DNA of 64,000 bases from Melioribacteraceae bacterium (GCA_016342755.1 JAEINS010000005.1:124001-188000), one strand, 5' to 3'. Counted from the first letter of the stretch, positions 18,912 to 28,790 are shown. Notes: generated by a model not told the origin, from the letters alone. Numbers and translations: made by a program.

Positions 18912-20705
18912 TTATAAACCGGCAATATCTCTGTACCATTTAGCTTTATGATCGAAAAAAGGAAACATTGGCACAGAACTTCTAATAGGAAAATGAGTTT
19001 TCTTAATACCCATATTACCTCCAAAATATTCAATCTTATCTATTAATTTCTGATCAATTGATATTTTATAATTAGCTATAACTTCCCTAAGATAATTATT
19101 AAGTCTATTTTGAAGTTGTTTATCTACCGCCAGGGAATAAACTTTATCTTTAATTTTTTCAAACTCAAAAGGGGCAGGACGTTTTATCTCTAATAATTTA
19201 ACTATCGCAAACGTTCCGTCTTTATTCTCAATCGGTTTGCTGATATCACCTGGTTTCATATTGACTAAAGCTTCCCCTATTTTACCCCACATATTTCTAG
19301 TAATATAAAGGCCGGGTTCTTTAGAATTAACCGCTAATTTATTAAGACTGTATTGTTTAGTTATTTTAACAATATCGGTACCAGCAATAATTCTTTTGTA
19401 AAGTTTATTAGATAATTTTTTATCCTTAACTATTAATGGAATTATTTTGAATTTCTCAGGCTGCATAAAATCATATTTTGTAGAATCGTAAATTTGAATA
19501 AGTCTTTCATCCTCAATAAATATTTCTTCTCTGGCTTTACTTATATATGATTGCGCAAGTATATTAGTTTGCCACATTGCAGATTGCTGTTTTACATAAC
19601 CTGTATTATTATATTCCCTTTGTAATGCGTCTTGCGAAACTGAATTAAGAAGAATTATTCTTTTCAGAACATCAAAAAGACCTTTCTCCAGGTCATTAGG
19701 ATTTTCGTAATTAAGCGGATAAGGAGATACAGAAATCATTTCCCAACAGTCTTCTACTGTCCAATTACTATTATCATCAAAGGTAATTAAAGTCTGTTTA
19801 AATGAATTTTCTTTTCTAATTTCGCTAACCAGTAATTCGTACTGTATAGACTCTGGGTTTTTATACTTAAGTCCGTTACGGTTATATATAACTGGATACA
19901 ATTGCTGAAGCAAAAAATTGTAGGCTTGTTTATTTATACTGAATGATCTGTCATTCATGAGGCTGCTAATCTTTTGATCAACAGAATATTTTTCTTTCCG
20001 TTCTCTAACTCTCTTTTCTACTTCCGGCAGCAACTCATTTCTAGAATATTTTTTAAACTCCGCTACAGGTTCTTTCGTAACTAACTTAAATATGTAATAA
20101 AGGCTGTCAACTAATATAGGATCAGAAATTTCACCTGACTTAAGATTATAAACCGCGTTTTCAATCTCTGGTAACGAAACTGAATATTCAATTTCCTTAA
20201 ACTGCGGCTGTATATCTAATTTATTCCCTTTTAATAAACCCTTTCTCAATTTTTCGCTTTCGGCTAAACTTTTTACTGTCCAAAAATTAACAGATCTTTT
20301 TTCTACAAATTTTGGATAAGCATCTAAAATCTCTTTTTCTGATACATTAATTTTTGCTCTTACTTCTTTGTTCATCCATTCTTCATAAAGAGCTTCATTT
20401 TTATATTCTTCAGCTAACAGGGAAACCCTCTTTAACGTATCTAACTTTTCTTTTTGTGCCTCGCAAGAAAAAACTGTCTCGGCAATTAAAGTAGCCGTTA
20501 AATTTTGTTTTAATTCATGTATTGGCAATTTTAATGTCTGCGGTATACTGTTCAGTCTGCTCTGAAACTCTTCGAAGCTAATCTTTCTATCATCAATTTT
20601 AATAACCGTATCGGAATCTTTATCCGCACATGACGTTATTAATATTAGACATAATAGAATACTAAAATTTAAAATGGTTGTTTTTTTTCTCAATAGCTTT
20701 TTCAT
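18912..20705 (-). CDS. Peptidyl-prolyl isomerase-like lipoprotein (SurA/PpiC type)
   Basis: A 597-aa lipoprotein: the signal peptide ends LITSC. The N-terminal half is helical and resembles the SurA/PrsA chaperone region (VIKIDDRKISFEEFQSRL, EEWMNKEVRAKINVSEKEILDAYPKF). The C-terminal part (about 418-525) has parvulin-like features (PEKFKIIPLIV, ITKQYSLNKLAVNSKEPG, IGEALVNMKPGDISKPIENKDGTFAIVKLLEI). Such proteins help outer membrane or exported proteins fold in the periplasm. Its place inside a mannan operon suggests a dedicated folding factor for the TonB receptor, PorV-like protein or T9SS cargo (inference). An AGGA site precedes the ATG. The sugar porter follows 20 nt after its stop. Confidence 0.75.
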   Translation of the reverse strand: MKKLLRKKTTILNFSILLCLILITSCADKDSDTVIKIDDRKISFEEFQSRLNSIPQTLKLPIHELKQNLTATLIAETVFSCEAQKEKLDTLKRVSLLAEEYKNEALYEEWMNKEVRAKINVSEKEILDAYPKFVEKRSVNFWTVKSLAESEKLRKGLLKGNKLDIQPQFKEIEYSVSLPEIENAVYNLKSGEISDPILVDSLYYIFKLVTKEPVAEFKKYSRNELLPEVEKRVRERKEKYSVDQKISSLMNDRSFSINKQAYNFLLQQLYPVIYNRNGLKYKNPESIQYELLVSEIRKENSFKQTLITFDDNSNWTVEDCWEMISVSPYPLNYENPNDLEKGLFDVLKRIILLNSVSQDALQREYNNTGYVKQQSAMWQTNILAQSYISKAREEIFIEDERLIQIYDSTKYDFMQPEKFKIIPLIVKDKKLSNKLYKRIIAGTDIVKITKQYSLNKLAVNSKEPGLYITRNMWGKIGEALVNMKPGDISKPIENKDGTFAIVKLLEIKRPAPFEFEKIKDKVYSLAVDKQLQNRLNNYLREVIANYKISIDQKLIDKIEYFGGNMGIKKTHFPIRSSVPMFPFFDHKAKWYRDIAGL

Positions 20706-20745
20706 TATTTTCCTAAACTCTCAAAATGTTTAATGTTATTTTCAA

Positions 20746-23010
20746 TTATTTAAGATATAACATTTTACACACTTTGGTATAATTACCAGCTTGCAATCTG
20801 TAAAAATATACTCCGCTCGCTAATTTAGAAGCATCGAACTTAACATTATATTTACCGTCAGCTTTTTCTTCTTTTACTAATACAGAAACTTCATTCCCTA
20901 AAATATTATAAACTTTTAACTCAACAAATTCTCTATTGCTAATTGAATATTGTATTGTTGTTGCGGGATTAAACGGATTTGGGTAATTCGGTTCCAGACT
21001 ATATCCGGTTGGAGTTACGTCTAAATCATTTTCAATATTTGTAATTTCTTTCGGTTTTGAAATAGTAATACTAAAGATCTTTGGTCCCCATCCGTCCGAA
21101 AGAATTCCGTCTTCAAACTTCAGGTAAAAATCATCCCATCCGTTTTTAAAGAAATCATTTATACTAATTTTCACATCAGTCAAATTCCATCCGTGAACAT
21201 GTGTATCGGTGGCTCTCCATCTTTCAACTTGTGTCCAGTCACCATTAAGGCTGTCTGAAGCACTAATTACATATTCACTGCTTACAGAAATATTCATCAT
21301 AAGTTCGTCAGGATAATCACTCAGCTTTTGAATTTCTTCTTTACTGAAATGATAAATTATCACATCGCTGCTATCAGCCCATCTATGAAGAGAATCAGAA
21401 CCACTTCCCGGATATTCCGTTACCAGATACTGCTTTTCTATCTCGCCATTATTAGGAATAAATTCTATTATATTTTCTCTGGGACCTAAATTCTTTTTAA
21501 TTAACGCCACAAAAGCATCTGGTGTAACAACAATTACGTTACTATCCAGTTTACTTACGCAGTCTAATACATCATCAACGTTCTCAGACCATACATGAAC
21601 AGGCACTAAACTATATGCTGCCGATGAATAAACATCTTTTGAAGCTTTATTTAATTTTCTGGCTAGTTCAGTTGCGTCATCAAATTCCGGAACCCACAGT
21701 TGATATCTTCCGTAAATTACCGGTTTATCGTTTACCCATTTTATTTTACCGTTGCCTCTAACATAACTGCTGTAGTAATAATAAAATACCGCATCTATAT
21801 TATCCTGTTCAAGAAATGGTTCTATATACTGATCAGCATCATTATTTCCTAATAAGTTTAGAATCCTTAAATCCGCTTTTTTCATAAAACTATTTGTTAA
21901 TGAAGCAAAAGATTCCACATCATTATACCGTTCAGGAAACATGTAACCTACACCAGAAGGTCCGGCAACAAAATGATCTCGTCCTGCCTCAGTATTAGCC
22001 GCATTATCATAGAAATATTTTAGAACTGTCGGAGCTAATTCTGCATGAGCCGGAGACATTGTCCAGCCAATATTTGTTAACCCGCGTTTACTGCTTCCAT
22101 ACCATCCCGGATTAGAAGCAAATCCCCCCAGTGTCCATTGAATATTATCACCATCAGTCATTAAAAAGCAGACATAATGCGCATTTTCTTTCGGTTCAAC
22201 CCGTTTAACAGGTTCCTTCTGTTTTACCTCAGCCTCATAATTTGATAACACTGATAAATTTGAAGCAAAATCTGCTGCGTGAACGTATATATCGTACTTT
22301 GAAACTTCATCAACTAAGCCATGCTCATCAAAGCCCCATCCAAACAGTGCTGAATTAGGTTCGAACGAATTAAATATTTTTTCAGTCCATGTAGTAAACT
22401 CACCATTATATAAACTTATCATTTTACCAAATGACGCATAATCAGCTAAAAATTCCGGCATGGTATCTTTTTGAAAACACAAAATATTTTTATTGATCTG
22501 ATCTCCATAATTATCGAAGAACCAGTTTTCATCTCTTTCACGTACATCTTCCAGCATTGTTATTCCATACTTCTCAACAATCTTTTTTGAAGCACCTGTT
22601 ACAGCAATGGAATTAGTAATACCGCATAATGAAATAGCGACACTTACGGAATTATCATCAAGATTACATAATATATAATGATCAATATCATTTTTAAAAT
22701 GTTCAATCAGTCCATCGAAGTTATACATATAATCAGAATTTACAACGGTTCCATAATTATTTTCAAGATCATCCAGCCACATTTCATATTCATTAGAACT
22801 GATTCTAAATATTTTTGGTTTTGTCTGGGCTAAAATACCCTGCAAGGTTCCAACAGTTAACAATTCACTTTTCGAAAGATGTTTATCGTATACTTTGAAC
22901 AATGTATCAGGCTTTTCTGAAACGGGATAAGGGCTCCCGGGAATTCGGCTAATTGATTGTGAAAATAAAAACTCAGTAAATAATAAGATCGCGATAAAAA
23001 ATTTCTTCAT
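20746..23010 (-). CDS. GxGYxYP-family putative glycoside hydrolase with HRWAD/GWGP module and T9SS domain
   Basis: A 754-aa secreted protein. The first 515 residues match the GxGYxYP putative hydrolase family: FLMTDGDNIQWTLGGF, GWTMSPAHAELAPTVL and the signature GPSGVGYMFPERYND at about residues 352-365. Residues about 520-655 form a module with HRWAD (about 538) and DGWGP (about 640) that also occurs four times in the protein encoded at 24740-27673. The C-terminus (about 670-754) is a T9SS sorting domain (NYPNPFNPATTIQY ... KMLYLK). Known biochemistry for the family is scarce; hydrolase activity is predicted from fold only. A paralogue without the last two domains lies immediately upstream. 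Together they suggest the same catalytic domain in two locations. Confidence 0.85.
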   Translation of the reverse strand: MKKFFIAILLFTEFLFSQSISRIPGSPYPVSEKPDTLFKVYDKHLSKSELLTVGTLQGILAQTKPKIFRISSNEYEMWLDDLENNYGTVVNSDYMYNFDGLIEHFKNDIDHYILCNLDDNSVSVAISLCGITNSIAVTGASKKIVEKYGITMLEDVRERDENWFFDNYGDQINKNILCFQKDTMPEFLADYASFGKMISLYNGEFTTWTEKIFNSFEPNSALFGWGFDEHGLVDEVSKYDIYVHAADFASNLSVLSNYEAEVKQKEPVKRVEPKENAHYVCFLMTDGDNIQWTLGGFASNPGWYGSSKRGLTNIGWTMSPAHAELAPTVLKYFYDNAANTEAGRDHFVAGPSGVGYMFPERYNDVESFASLTNSFMKKADLRILNLLGNNDADQYIEPFLEQDNIDAVFYYYYSSYVRGNGKIKWVNDKPVIYGRYQLWVPEFDDATELARKLNKASKDVYSSAAYSLVPVHVWSENVDDVLDCVSKLDSNVIVVTPDAFVALIKKNLGPRENIIEFIPNNGEIEKQYLVTEYPGSGSDSLHRWADSSDVIIYHFSKEEIQKLSDYPDELMMNISVSSEYVISASDSLNGDWTQVERWRATDTHVHGWNLTDVKISINDFFKNGWDDFYLKFEDGILSDGWGPKIFSITISKPKEITNIENDLDVTPTGYSLEPNYPNPFNPATTIQYSISNREFVELKVYNILGNEVSVLVKEEKADGKYNVKFDASKLASGVYFYRLQAGNYTKVCKMLYLK

Positions 23011-23031
23011 AATTATAAATCCCCGGTATTA

Positions 23032-24657
23032 CTAATGTTGAATATTTTTTCTAATGAGGGCTACAAATTCATCAGGTGTTACAACACGCACATTATCATC
23101 AAAGTGGTTTATTGTAGTAAGTACATCGTCTACAGATTCCGTCCAGACATGAACCGGAATTAAACTGTATGCTTTTGAATATGTAATGTCCTTAGACATA
23201 ATGTTAATTTTATCAGCCAAAGTTTCCGGGCCGTCAAACTCTCCGCCCCATAACTGATAGCGGCCGGTTATAACAGGTTTATCATTTACCCAATATATAT
23301 TACCTTCTCCGCCAACATAGCTATAATAGTAATAGAAAAATATTGCGTCTATCTGTTCCTGTTCCAAAAATGGCTTTAGATAATCTTCTTTAACTGTTGT
23401 TCCAATAATATTAAGTATACGCATATCTGCTTTTTTCATATACTCGGCAGTTTTAACGGCAAAGTTCTCCAGATCACTATACTGATCTGGAAAAATATAT
23501 CCCATTCCCGAAGGTCCGGCAACAAAATAATCTTTTCCTCCTTTTTCCCTTCCGGCAGTATCATAAAATTTTTTTAAAACTGTAGGAGCTAATTCGGTTA
23601 AAGCAGGAGCCATTGTCCAGCCAATATTTGCTTTTTTTCTATTTGGACTTCCATACCAATTAGAACCTTCCTTAAATCCTCCAACAGTCCATTGTATGTT
23701 ATCACCGTCTGTCATTAAAAAACAAACTGTATGAACTTTTTCGAGTACATCAGGATTATTATTGTAATTCAATTGTTTTGTATCAACACCAAAATTTGAC
23801 AGAGTAGAAAGATTAACAACCCAATCTGCCGCATCAACTATAATTGCATTACTAGAAGCTACTTCTACAAGCTGATCTTCACTAGTTCCCCAGCCAAGCA
23901 GTACTGCATTATTATTCATCTCGGAAAATACTTTTGAAGTTAAACTGCTTCTAATACCGTCATAAAAGAAAAATCCTTTCCCAAAAACTGCATAATCAGA
24001 TAAGAACTTAGCTTTAGAAGCTGTCTGATAACACAAAAAATCCTTATTAACCTGATCGCCGTATCGTGTAATAAAATCCTCGTAAGGCTTATTTCTCACA
24101 TCTTCAGTTAAGGAAATACCCGTTTCTTTTATAATTGCTTCGTCATTATCCAATACTACTATTGAGTTAACAAGACCCGCCAAAGAAAACGCATAATGAA
24201 TTGAAGTCTGTCCCGGTTTTGTTAAAATATAACCATCAATTTCATTCTTAAAATGTTTTAATAGTCCTTCAAAATCAGCACTATATGTATAGATAGTTTT
24301 TACACCGTAATTAGATTTCAAGTCATAAAGCCAATCTGAGTAACTTCCCGGACTAAGTCTGTAAATTCGGGGTTTAGTTTGTGCAAGTAAACCTTGCAAA
24401 CTTTGGATAGTAATTAATTGTGAATCAGTAAAATTAGGATCCTCAATAATATATAGAGTATCAGGTTTACTGGAAGCGGGATACGGACTGCCTAGTAATC
24501 TAGTAGGCTCAGAATATTCAATAGAACTGCCGTTCTTACCAGAATCAACAACATTAGAATCTTCGGAACATCCGTAAAATAAATTTAGAACTGCAGTAAT
24601 TAGCAATATTAAAAGGCTATAATTACTTTTTTTTTGGTTCTTTTTAACTATCACCAT
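23032..24657 (-). CDS. GxGYxYP-family putative glycoside hydrolase, lipoprotein form
   Basis: A 541-aa paralogue of the downstream gene product, 21 nt away. I place the start at ATG 24657 (MVIVKKNQKKSN...), which gives a normal lipoprotein signal ending LFYGC; a GTG 20 codons upstream would add an implausible N-terminus. The family signature is GPSGMGYIFPDQYSD (about residues 380-393), with FLMTDGDNIQWTVGGF and GWTMAPALTELAPTVL. It ends soon after FVALIRKN, so it has neither the HRWAD/GWGP module nor a T9SS domain. It is therefore probably anchored by lipid, facing the periplasm or surface, while its sister is released or surface-attached by T9SS. Substrate unknown. Confidence 0.83.
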   Translation of the reverse strand: MVIVKKNQKKSNYSLLILLITAVLNLFYGCSEDSNVVDSGKNGSSIEYSEPTRLLGSPYPASSKPDTLYIIEDPNFTDSQLITIQSLQGLLAQTKPRIYRLSPGSYSDWLYDLKSNYGVKTIYTYSADFEGLLKHFKNEIDGYILTKPGQTSIHYAFSLAGLVNSIVVLDNDEAIIKETGISLTEDVRNKPYEDFITRYGDQVNKDFLCYQTASKAKFLSDYAVFGKGFFFYDGIRSSLTSKVFSEMNNNAVLLGWGTSEDQLVEVASSNAIIVDAADWVVNLSTLSNFGVDTKQLNYNNNPDVLEKVHTVCFLMTDGDNIQWTVGGFKEGSNWYGSPNRKKANIGWTMAPALTELAPTVLKKFYDTAGREKGGKDYFVAGPSGMGYIFPDQYSDLENFAVKTAEYMKKADMRILNIIGTTVKEDYLKPFLEQEQIDAIFFYYYYSYVGGEGNIYWVNDKPVITGRYQLWGGEFDGPETLADKINIMSKDITYSKAYSLIPVHVWTESVDDVLTTINHFDDNVRVVTPDEFVALIRKNIQH

Positions 24658-24739
24658 AAATAAATTCTCACTAAATAAAAAATAAGCGGGCAGAGATAAT
24701 ATTTTATCCCCGCCCACTTTCTCACTATTACCTAACTAA

Positions 24740-27673
24740 CTATTTTAGGAGTACCATTTTTCTTATTAATTGCTGTGCATTATTATAAGATACACGGTAG
24801 AAATAAACACCGCTTGTTACTTTTCTTCCGAAGTTGTTTTCACCTCTCCATGTATATGTATATTTTCCTGAAGATTGTACATCGTTAACCAATGTAATTA
24901 CTTCACGTCCTAGCATATCATATATTCTTAAAGTAACATTCCCGGTAGTTGGAATCGTATAATTTATAGTTGTAGAAGGGTTAAATGGATTTGGATAGTT
25001 TTGGCTTAATGTAAATTCAGTAGGAATATTAACATTAACATCTTCAACATCGGTTACAACAGGTTTAAGGCTGCTTAAACCAACCGAGTATAATGAAGGT
25101 CCCCATCCATCTGTAGAAATACCATCTGTAAATACTATATAAACATCTTCCCAGCCCTGGTCAAAATATTCTTTTAATGATATATCTTTAACTTCATAAT
25201 TTTGTCCGTCATGATGAGGCTCGCCTATTGCACTCCAGGTATGCACCTGAGTTGCAGCACTGTCTAAGTTTTGTGTAACTGAAATAACATACTCATTTAC
25301 AAGTCCAACCTGGAATAATATATTATCAGCACCACCAGTTCTCCCTAATAGATCAGCTTTATTAAAGTGATAAGTAATATCAGATGTATTGTCTGCCCAT
25401 CTATGATTATCATCAAAGCCAGTACCTTCGTGACCAGAAACTATAAAATCAACTTCTGCTGTTCCAGCACGTCCGGGAACAAAATCTAATACCGGGTAAT
25501 AAGCTAAAAGTTCACGATAAGTTATGCTTGCTCCCCAATAGTCACCGCCCCATCCGTCAGCTGTAATTCCATCATAAAAGAAGAAAACTACACTAGTAAG
25601 ACCAGCATCTATATAAGGTTGAAGTGACATGCTAATTTGACCATAGTTACTGCCGTCATGTAATGGCTCACCAATTTCACTCCATATCTTAACTGTATCT
25701 TGTTCTTCGCGCGATACATTCTCGTCTGCGGCAGAAGTAATTACAAATTCATTTCTTCCCCACATATTGAAGAATAACTCAGTAGCATGATCTGTAGGTT
25801 TTAATCCCTGTAATTCAGTTAAATTAAATTTATACGCAAATGAAGTAGTTCCATCAACATAACGGTGAGAATCACCACCCTGAGAACCATCGTCTAAAAT
25901 TAAATACTCGCTGTCACCATTATCTACACTTGTTCCAGGAGTCCATGATAATAATTCTACTGAATTATAATCGCCTAAATAATAAACACGGATAGTATTA
26001 ATTCCCGGTCCCCAGCCTGCTGCTGGTAAACCATCAGTAAACCAAACATAAACGTCTTCAAAACCAAGCTCTCTCATTTGAGCTACAGAAATCTCAACAT
26101 CTGTTTCGTTCTCGCCGGTAGTTGCTGGTTCATCTTTTGAAGACCACATAGCAACATTAGTTTTTTCACCGGAAACCGAACCACTTACATCAACAACAAA
26201 TTCATTCCAAGTATGGAAATCTAAATAAAGATCAACACCAGGAGCTAAACTTTCAAGATCAGTTAAATTAAAACGATATCCTAAAGTATCACTATTATCA
26301 GCCCAACGGTGTGAACCGCTATTACCAGAACCTGTATATCCTTCAACTATATAAGGTTCATCTTCAGTACCAACACTAATTATTTTTAATAGACCTTTAG
26401 GTGTTTCTTCAGCATCAACAGCTGCTCTAAGATCTGTAATTTCAGTTTTTAATCCCCAAGAAGAAGGATTATCATCAACATTTTCGTCAATACCAGTTAT
26501 TAAAGCACCATCAACAGCCGAGCCGTCAAAATCTTCAACCTGGAATGCAAATGGAATAATTGGAATTTCGACGTTATCAACATTATAAATATCGGGGAAA
26601 TTAGTTGGACCCATTTTAAATGCTTTTTTAACAGTATCTGCTACATAAAAAGAGAAATATGGAATTTTAGCTTCTACTGAATATCCGGTTGAAGTTTTTG
26701 TAACACCAACTACAGCATCCGGTAATAATCCGTTTACAATCTTAGTTTCTAAAATTGTAGGTGCTGAATCGTTAATAAGTATTTCTACACGGTAATCAGG
26801 CTCTCTTTGTTTTCTATAACCGGTTAAACCAGGTAATGCTGTATGACCAAAATTAGGTGTATTTTCTTGCAGTGAATATAATCCTACATAAAATACTATT
26901 TTGTCACCATCCATTACAACATCATCATCAGTTACATTTGCGGCTAAATAAAGATTGTCTTTATCAAATCCGATAGTAGCACTTGCACTTAAATCAGCGT
27001 TATCATCAATCTGACCTACAGTAACAATACCTTCACCATCTTTGGCAATTGAGATCCATTCATTTTCTTCAGGCCATTCATCAGTTAGACCGTCATCAAC
27101 AGTAATAAAATCTAATTCACCAAGAACAGCGTTAACATTATTATCTAAAATTTCTGATAAATCCTGCTTAACATAAATACCCATATCAGTTACACTAGGA
27201 CCCCATCCATCAGACGGATGACCATCAAAAATACTTACATAAAGATCAGTCCAGCCAAAATCGATATAATCCTGTAACGGAATTGTTATCCAACCCTGGT
27301 TCTCGCCACTGTGTACACCATCTACATCAGGATTCTGCGAATATATAGCCACTTGCTCACCTTGAGATACATCAGTTATAGCTATATCAGAAAACTTAAT
27401 TAAATATTCGTTCCATAAAAAAGTACGTAAATAAATTTTATCACTTGAGATTTCAGAGTATTGAGATAAATCAAAGTGATATTCTAAAATTGTGCTTTCA
27501 TCTGCATATCTGTGATTACCCGATTGCTGGCCTGGTTCTATTAGGGAAGCCATTTCAGCGGCATTTTCATCACCAACACGAAAACGGAACAGAGGATTGT
27601 ATACTTCCTGGGCTTCAACATAACCCACCAACAGAAATAGAAAAATAAATAAAGAAGATAAATATTTTTTCAT
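24740..27673 (-). CDS. Four-repeat putative carbohydrate-binding protein with CBM9/DOMON-like domain and T9SS domain
   Basis: A 977-aa secreted protein with a signal peptide (SLFIFLFLLVGYVEAQ). Four copies of a module of about 130 residues are visible, each opening with HR(W/Y)xD and ending near DG...GWG(P/G): about 50-157 (NHRYAD, SDGWGP), 450-556 (SHRWAD, AAGWGP), 600-711 (SHRYVD, ADGWGG) and 753-860 (NHRWAD, TDGWGP). In between are EY(V/L)I or EF(V/I) strands and Gly-rich turns with SNYG/GQNY. Between copies 1 and 2 lies a CBM9/DOMON-like domain (about 180-420; DEWPEENEWI, IGFDKDNLYLAANVTDDDV). The C-terminus is T9SS (NYPNPFNPSTTINY ... KMVLLK). No catalytic motif is seen. A surface glycan-binding protein replacing SusE/F-type proteins fits best (inference). 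A strong AGGAG site precedes the ATG. Confidence 0.78.
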   Translation of the reverse strand: MKKYLSSLFIFLFLLVGYVEAQEVYNPLFRFRVGDENAAEMASLIEPGQQSGNHRYADESTILEYHFDLSQYSEISSDKIYLRTFLWNEYLIKFSDIAITDVSQGEQVAIYSQNPDVDGVHSGENQGWITIPLQDYIDFGWTDLYVSIFDGHPSDGWGPSVTDMGIYVKQDLSEILDNNVNAVLGELDFITVDDGLTDEWPEENEWISIAKDGEGIVTVGQIDDNADLSASATIGFDKDNLYLAANVTDDDVVMDGDKIVFYVGLYSLQENTPNFGHTALPGLTGYRKQREPDYRVEILINDSAPTILETKIVNGLLPDAVVGVTKTSTGYSVEAKIPYFSFYVADTVKKAFKMGPTNFPDIYNVDNVEIPIIPFAFQVEDFDGSAVDGALITGIDENVDDNPSSWGLKTEITDLRAAVDAEETPKGLLKIISVGTEDEPYIVEGYTGSGNSGSHRWADNSDTLGYRFNLTDLESLAPGVDLYLDFHTWNEFVVDVSGSVSGEKTNVAMWSSKDEPATTGENETDVEISVAQMRELGFEDVYVWFTDGLPAAGWGPGINTIRVYYLGDYNSVELLSWTPGTSVDNGDSEYLILDDGSQGGDSHRYVDGTTSFAYKFNLTELQGLKPTDHATELFFNMWGRNEFVITSAADENVSREEQDTVKIWSEIGEPLHDGSNYGQISMSLQPYIDAGLTSVVFFFYDGITADGWGGDYWGASITYRELLAYYPVLDFVPGRAGTAEVDFIVSGHEGTGFDDNHRWADNTSDITYHFNKADLLGRTGGADNILFQVGLVNEYVISVTQNLDSAATQVHTWSAIGEPHHDGQNYEVKDISLKEYFDQGWEDVYIVFTDGISTDGWGPSLYSVGLSSLKPVVTDVEDVNVNIPTEFTLSQNYPNPFNPSTTINYTIPTTGNVTLRIYDMLGREVITLVNDVQSSGKYTYTWRGENNFGRKVTSGVYFYRVSYNNAQQLIRKMVLLK

Positions 27674-27705
27674 TCGAAATTCTCCTGATAATTTTGAGTG
27701 ATTAG

Positions 27706-27730
27706 TTAATTAAGATAATTTCTTAATTGA
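27706..27730 (-). other. Intercistronic hairpin between PorV-like and four-repeat protein genes
   Basis: AATTAAG (27708-27714) pairs with CTTAATT (27722-27728), and the stem extends by a wobble and one more pair to 27706-27730, with a 7-nt loop. It stands 33-57 nt upstream of the four-repeat protein start. Such stems often set differential mRNA stability within an operon. No U-tract makes it a convincing terminator. Confidence 0.3.
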
Positions 27731-27782
27731 TTATTTATTTGTATGGATCTCAACTCTAAACCTTTCCAGTTTTTATTATCTC

Positions 27783-28790
27783 TTAAAAATTTAATTTCAC
27801 TGATATTTGTTGAGTATAGTCTAAGTATTCCACTTTTGTATAAGAATAATCAATACCCACAAAATCATATTTAATACCGGCACCAAATGTTAATCCGCTC
27901 ATATCTGTATCTATCAAGATAGATTTATAACCAGATCTTAGGGCAAAACAGTCGAATACAGTTAATTCGCAGCCTACATTTATGCTAGAGAAGTTATCAT
28001 TAGGATGAATGTAATCAGCCGTGATAAGTAATTTATTATTCTCAATTTCTAAAGCCCTGTAAGCAAGACCGAATCTAAAGCTAAGTGGCAGCGACCATTC
28101 TTTTGTATATAAATTGGTCATAATCTGAGTATTGTTACCAGTAATTGTTTCATCGATATCTGTAAATACAATTGCGTCAACACCCTGCATCTGTAATTTT
28201 TGTCCGAAATTAAGAATAGACATTCCTAAGGTTATTTTATCCCAAGGAAGTGTATACATAATACCGAAATCCATTGCTACAGAAGTCGCGTTCATGTGCC
28301 AGATTCTTCGGTTTATATATTTAAGAGTCATACCGAATGAAAAACGGTCAGTGAGCTTTTTAGAATAACTCAGACCTAGTGCTAAATCCGCAGCGTCGAA
28401 ACGGGTACCAAGCCCTTCAGGTTCCTCAACAGTTCTAACAACCATTTCAGGAGTTGAAAAAGAAGTTACCGAAAGTCCAAAACTTCCTAATTCACCACTA
28501 TGTATTACGGCACCAAAATTAACGAACTTCATTCCGGCAAACCAATCAACATAATTGAACGCCGCATCATTTAATGTATATCTATCTAAGCCGGCAGGGT
28601 TCCAGTACATAGCAGAAGCATCGTTAGCAACTGCAGTATAGGCTTCACCTAAACCTGCTGCTCTAGAGCCGACACCAATTTGTAAAAACGGCGCGGCCGA
28701 GGTTCCAACTTTTGAAACCTCCTGAGACCAGGTTGTAAGCTGGCATAGTAGTAATATTATTGTTATAGGTAATATTCGCTTAAGTTTCAT
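27783..28790 (-). CDS. PorV/PorQ-family outer membrane protein
   Basis: A 335-aa predicted beta-barrel. The start at ATG 28790 is chosen because GGAG stands 5 nt upstream and it begins the signal peptide (MKLKRILPITIILLLC...); an ATG 4 codons earlier lacks this. Family features are GTSAAPFLQIGVGSRAAGLGEA, YTAVANDASAMYWNPAG, LGLSYSKKLTDRFSFGMTLKYI and the C-terminal alternation ending KLNF. PorV is the outer-membrane shuttle of the type IX system; PorQ- and PorV-like paralogues are common next to TonB receptors in Ignavibacteria. Here it closes a three-gene set with the receptor and the large surface protein, so it may help deliver that protein to the surface (inference). Confidence 0.85.
   Translation of the reverse strand: MKLKRILPITIILLLCQLTTWSQEVSKVGTSAAPFLQIGVGSRAAGLGEAYTAVANDASAMYWNPAGLDRYTLNDAAFNYVDWFAGMKFVNFGAVIHSGELGSFGLSVTSFSTPEMVVRTVEEPEGLGTRFDAADLALGLSYSKKLTDRFSFGMTLKYINRRIWHMNATSVAMDFGIMYTLPWDKITLGMSILNFGQKLQMQGVDAIVFTDIDETITGNNTQIMTNLYTKEWSLPLSFRFGLAYRALEIENNKLLITADYIHPNDNFSSINVGCELTVFDCFALRSGYKSILIDTDMSGLTFGAGIKYDFVGIDYSYTKVEYLDYTQQISVKLNF

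Noticed and set aside
24658-24717. GTG start extending the GxGYxYP lipoprotein by 20 residues
   Set aside because: It would place a polar stretch before the lipoprotein signal; the ATG at 24657 gives a normal signal and lipobox.
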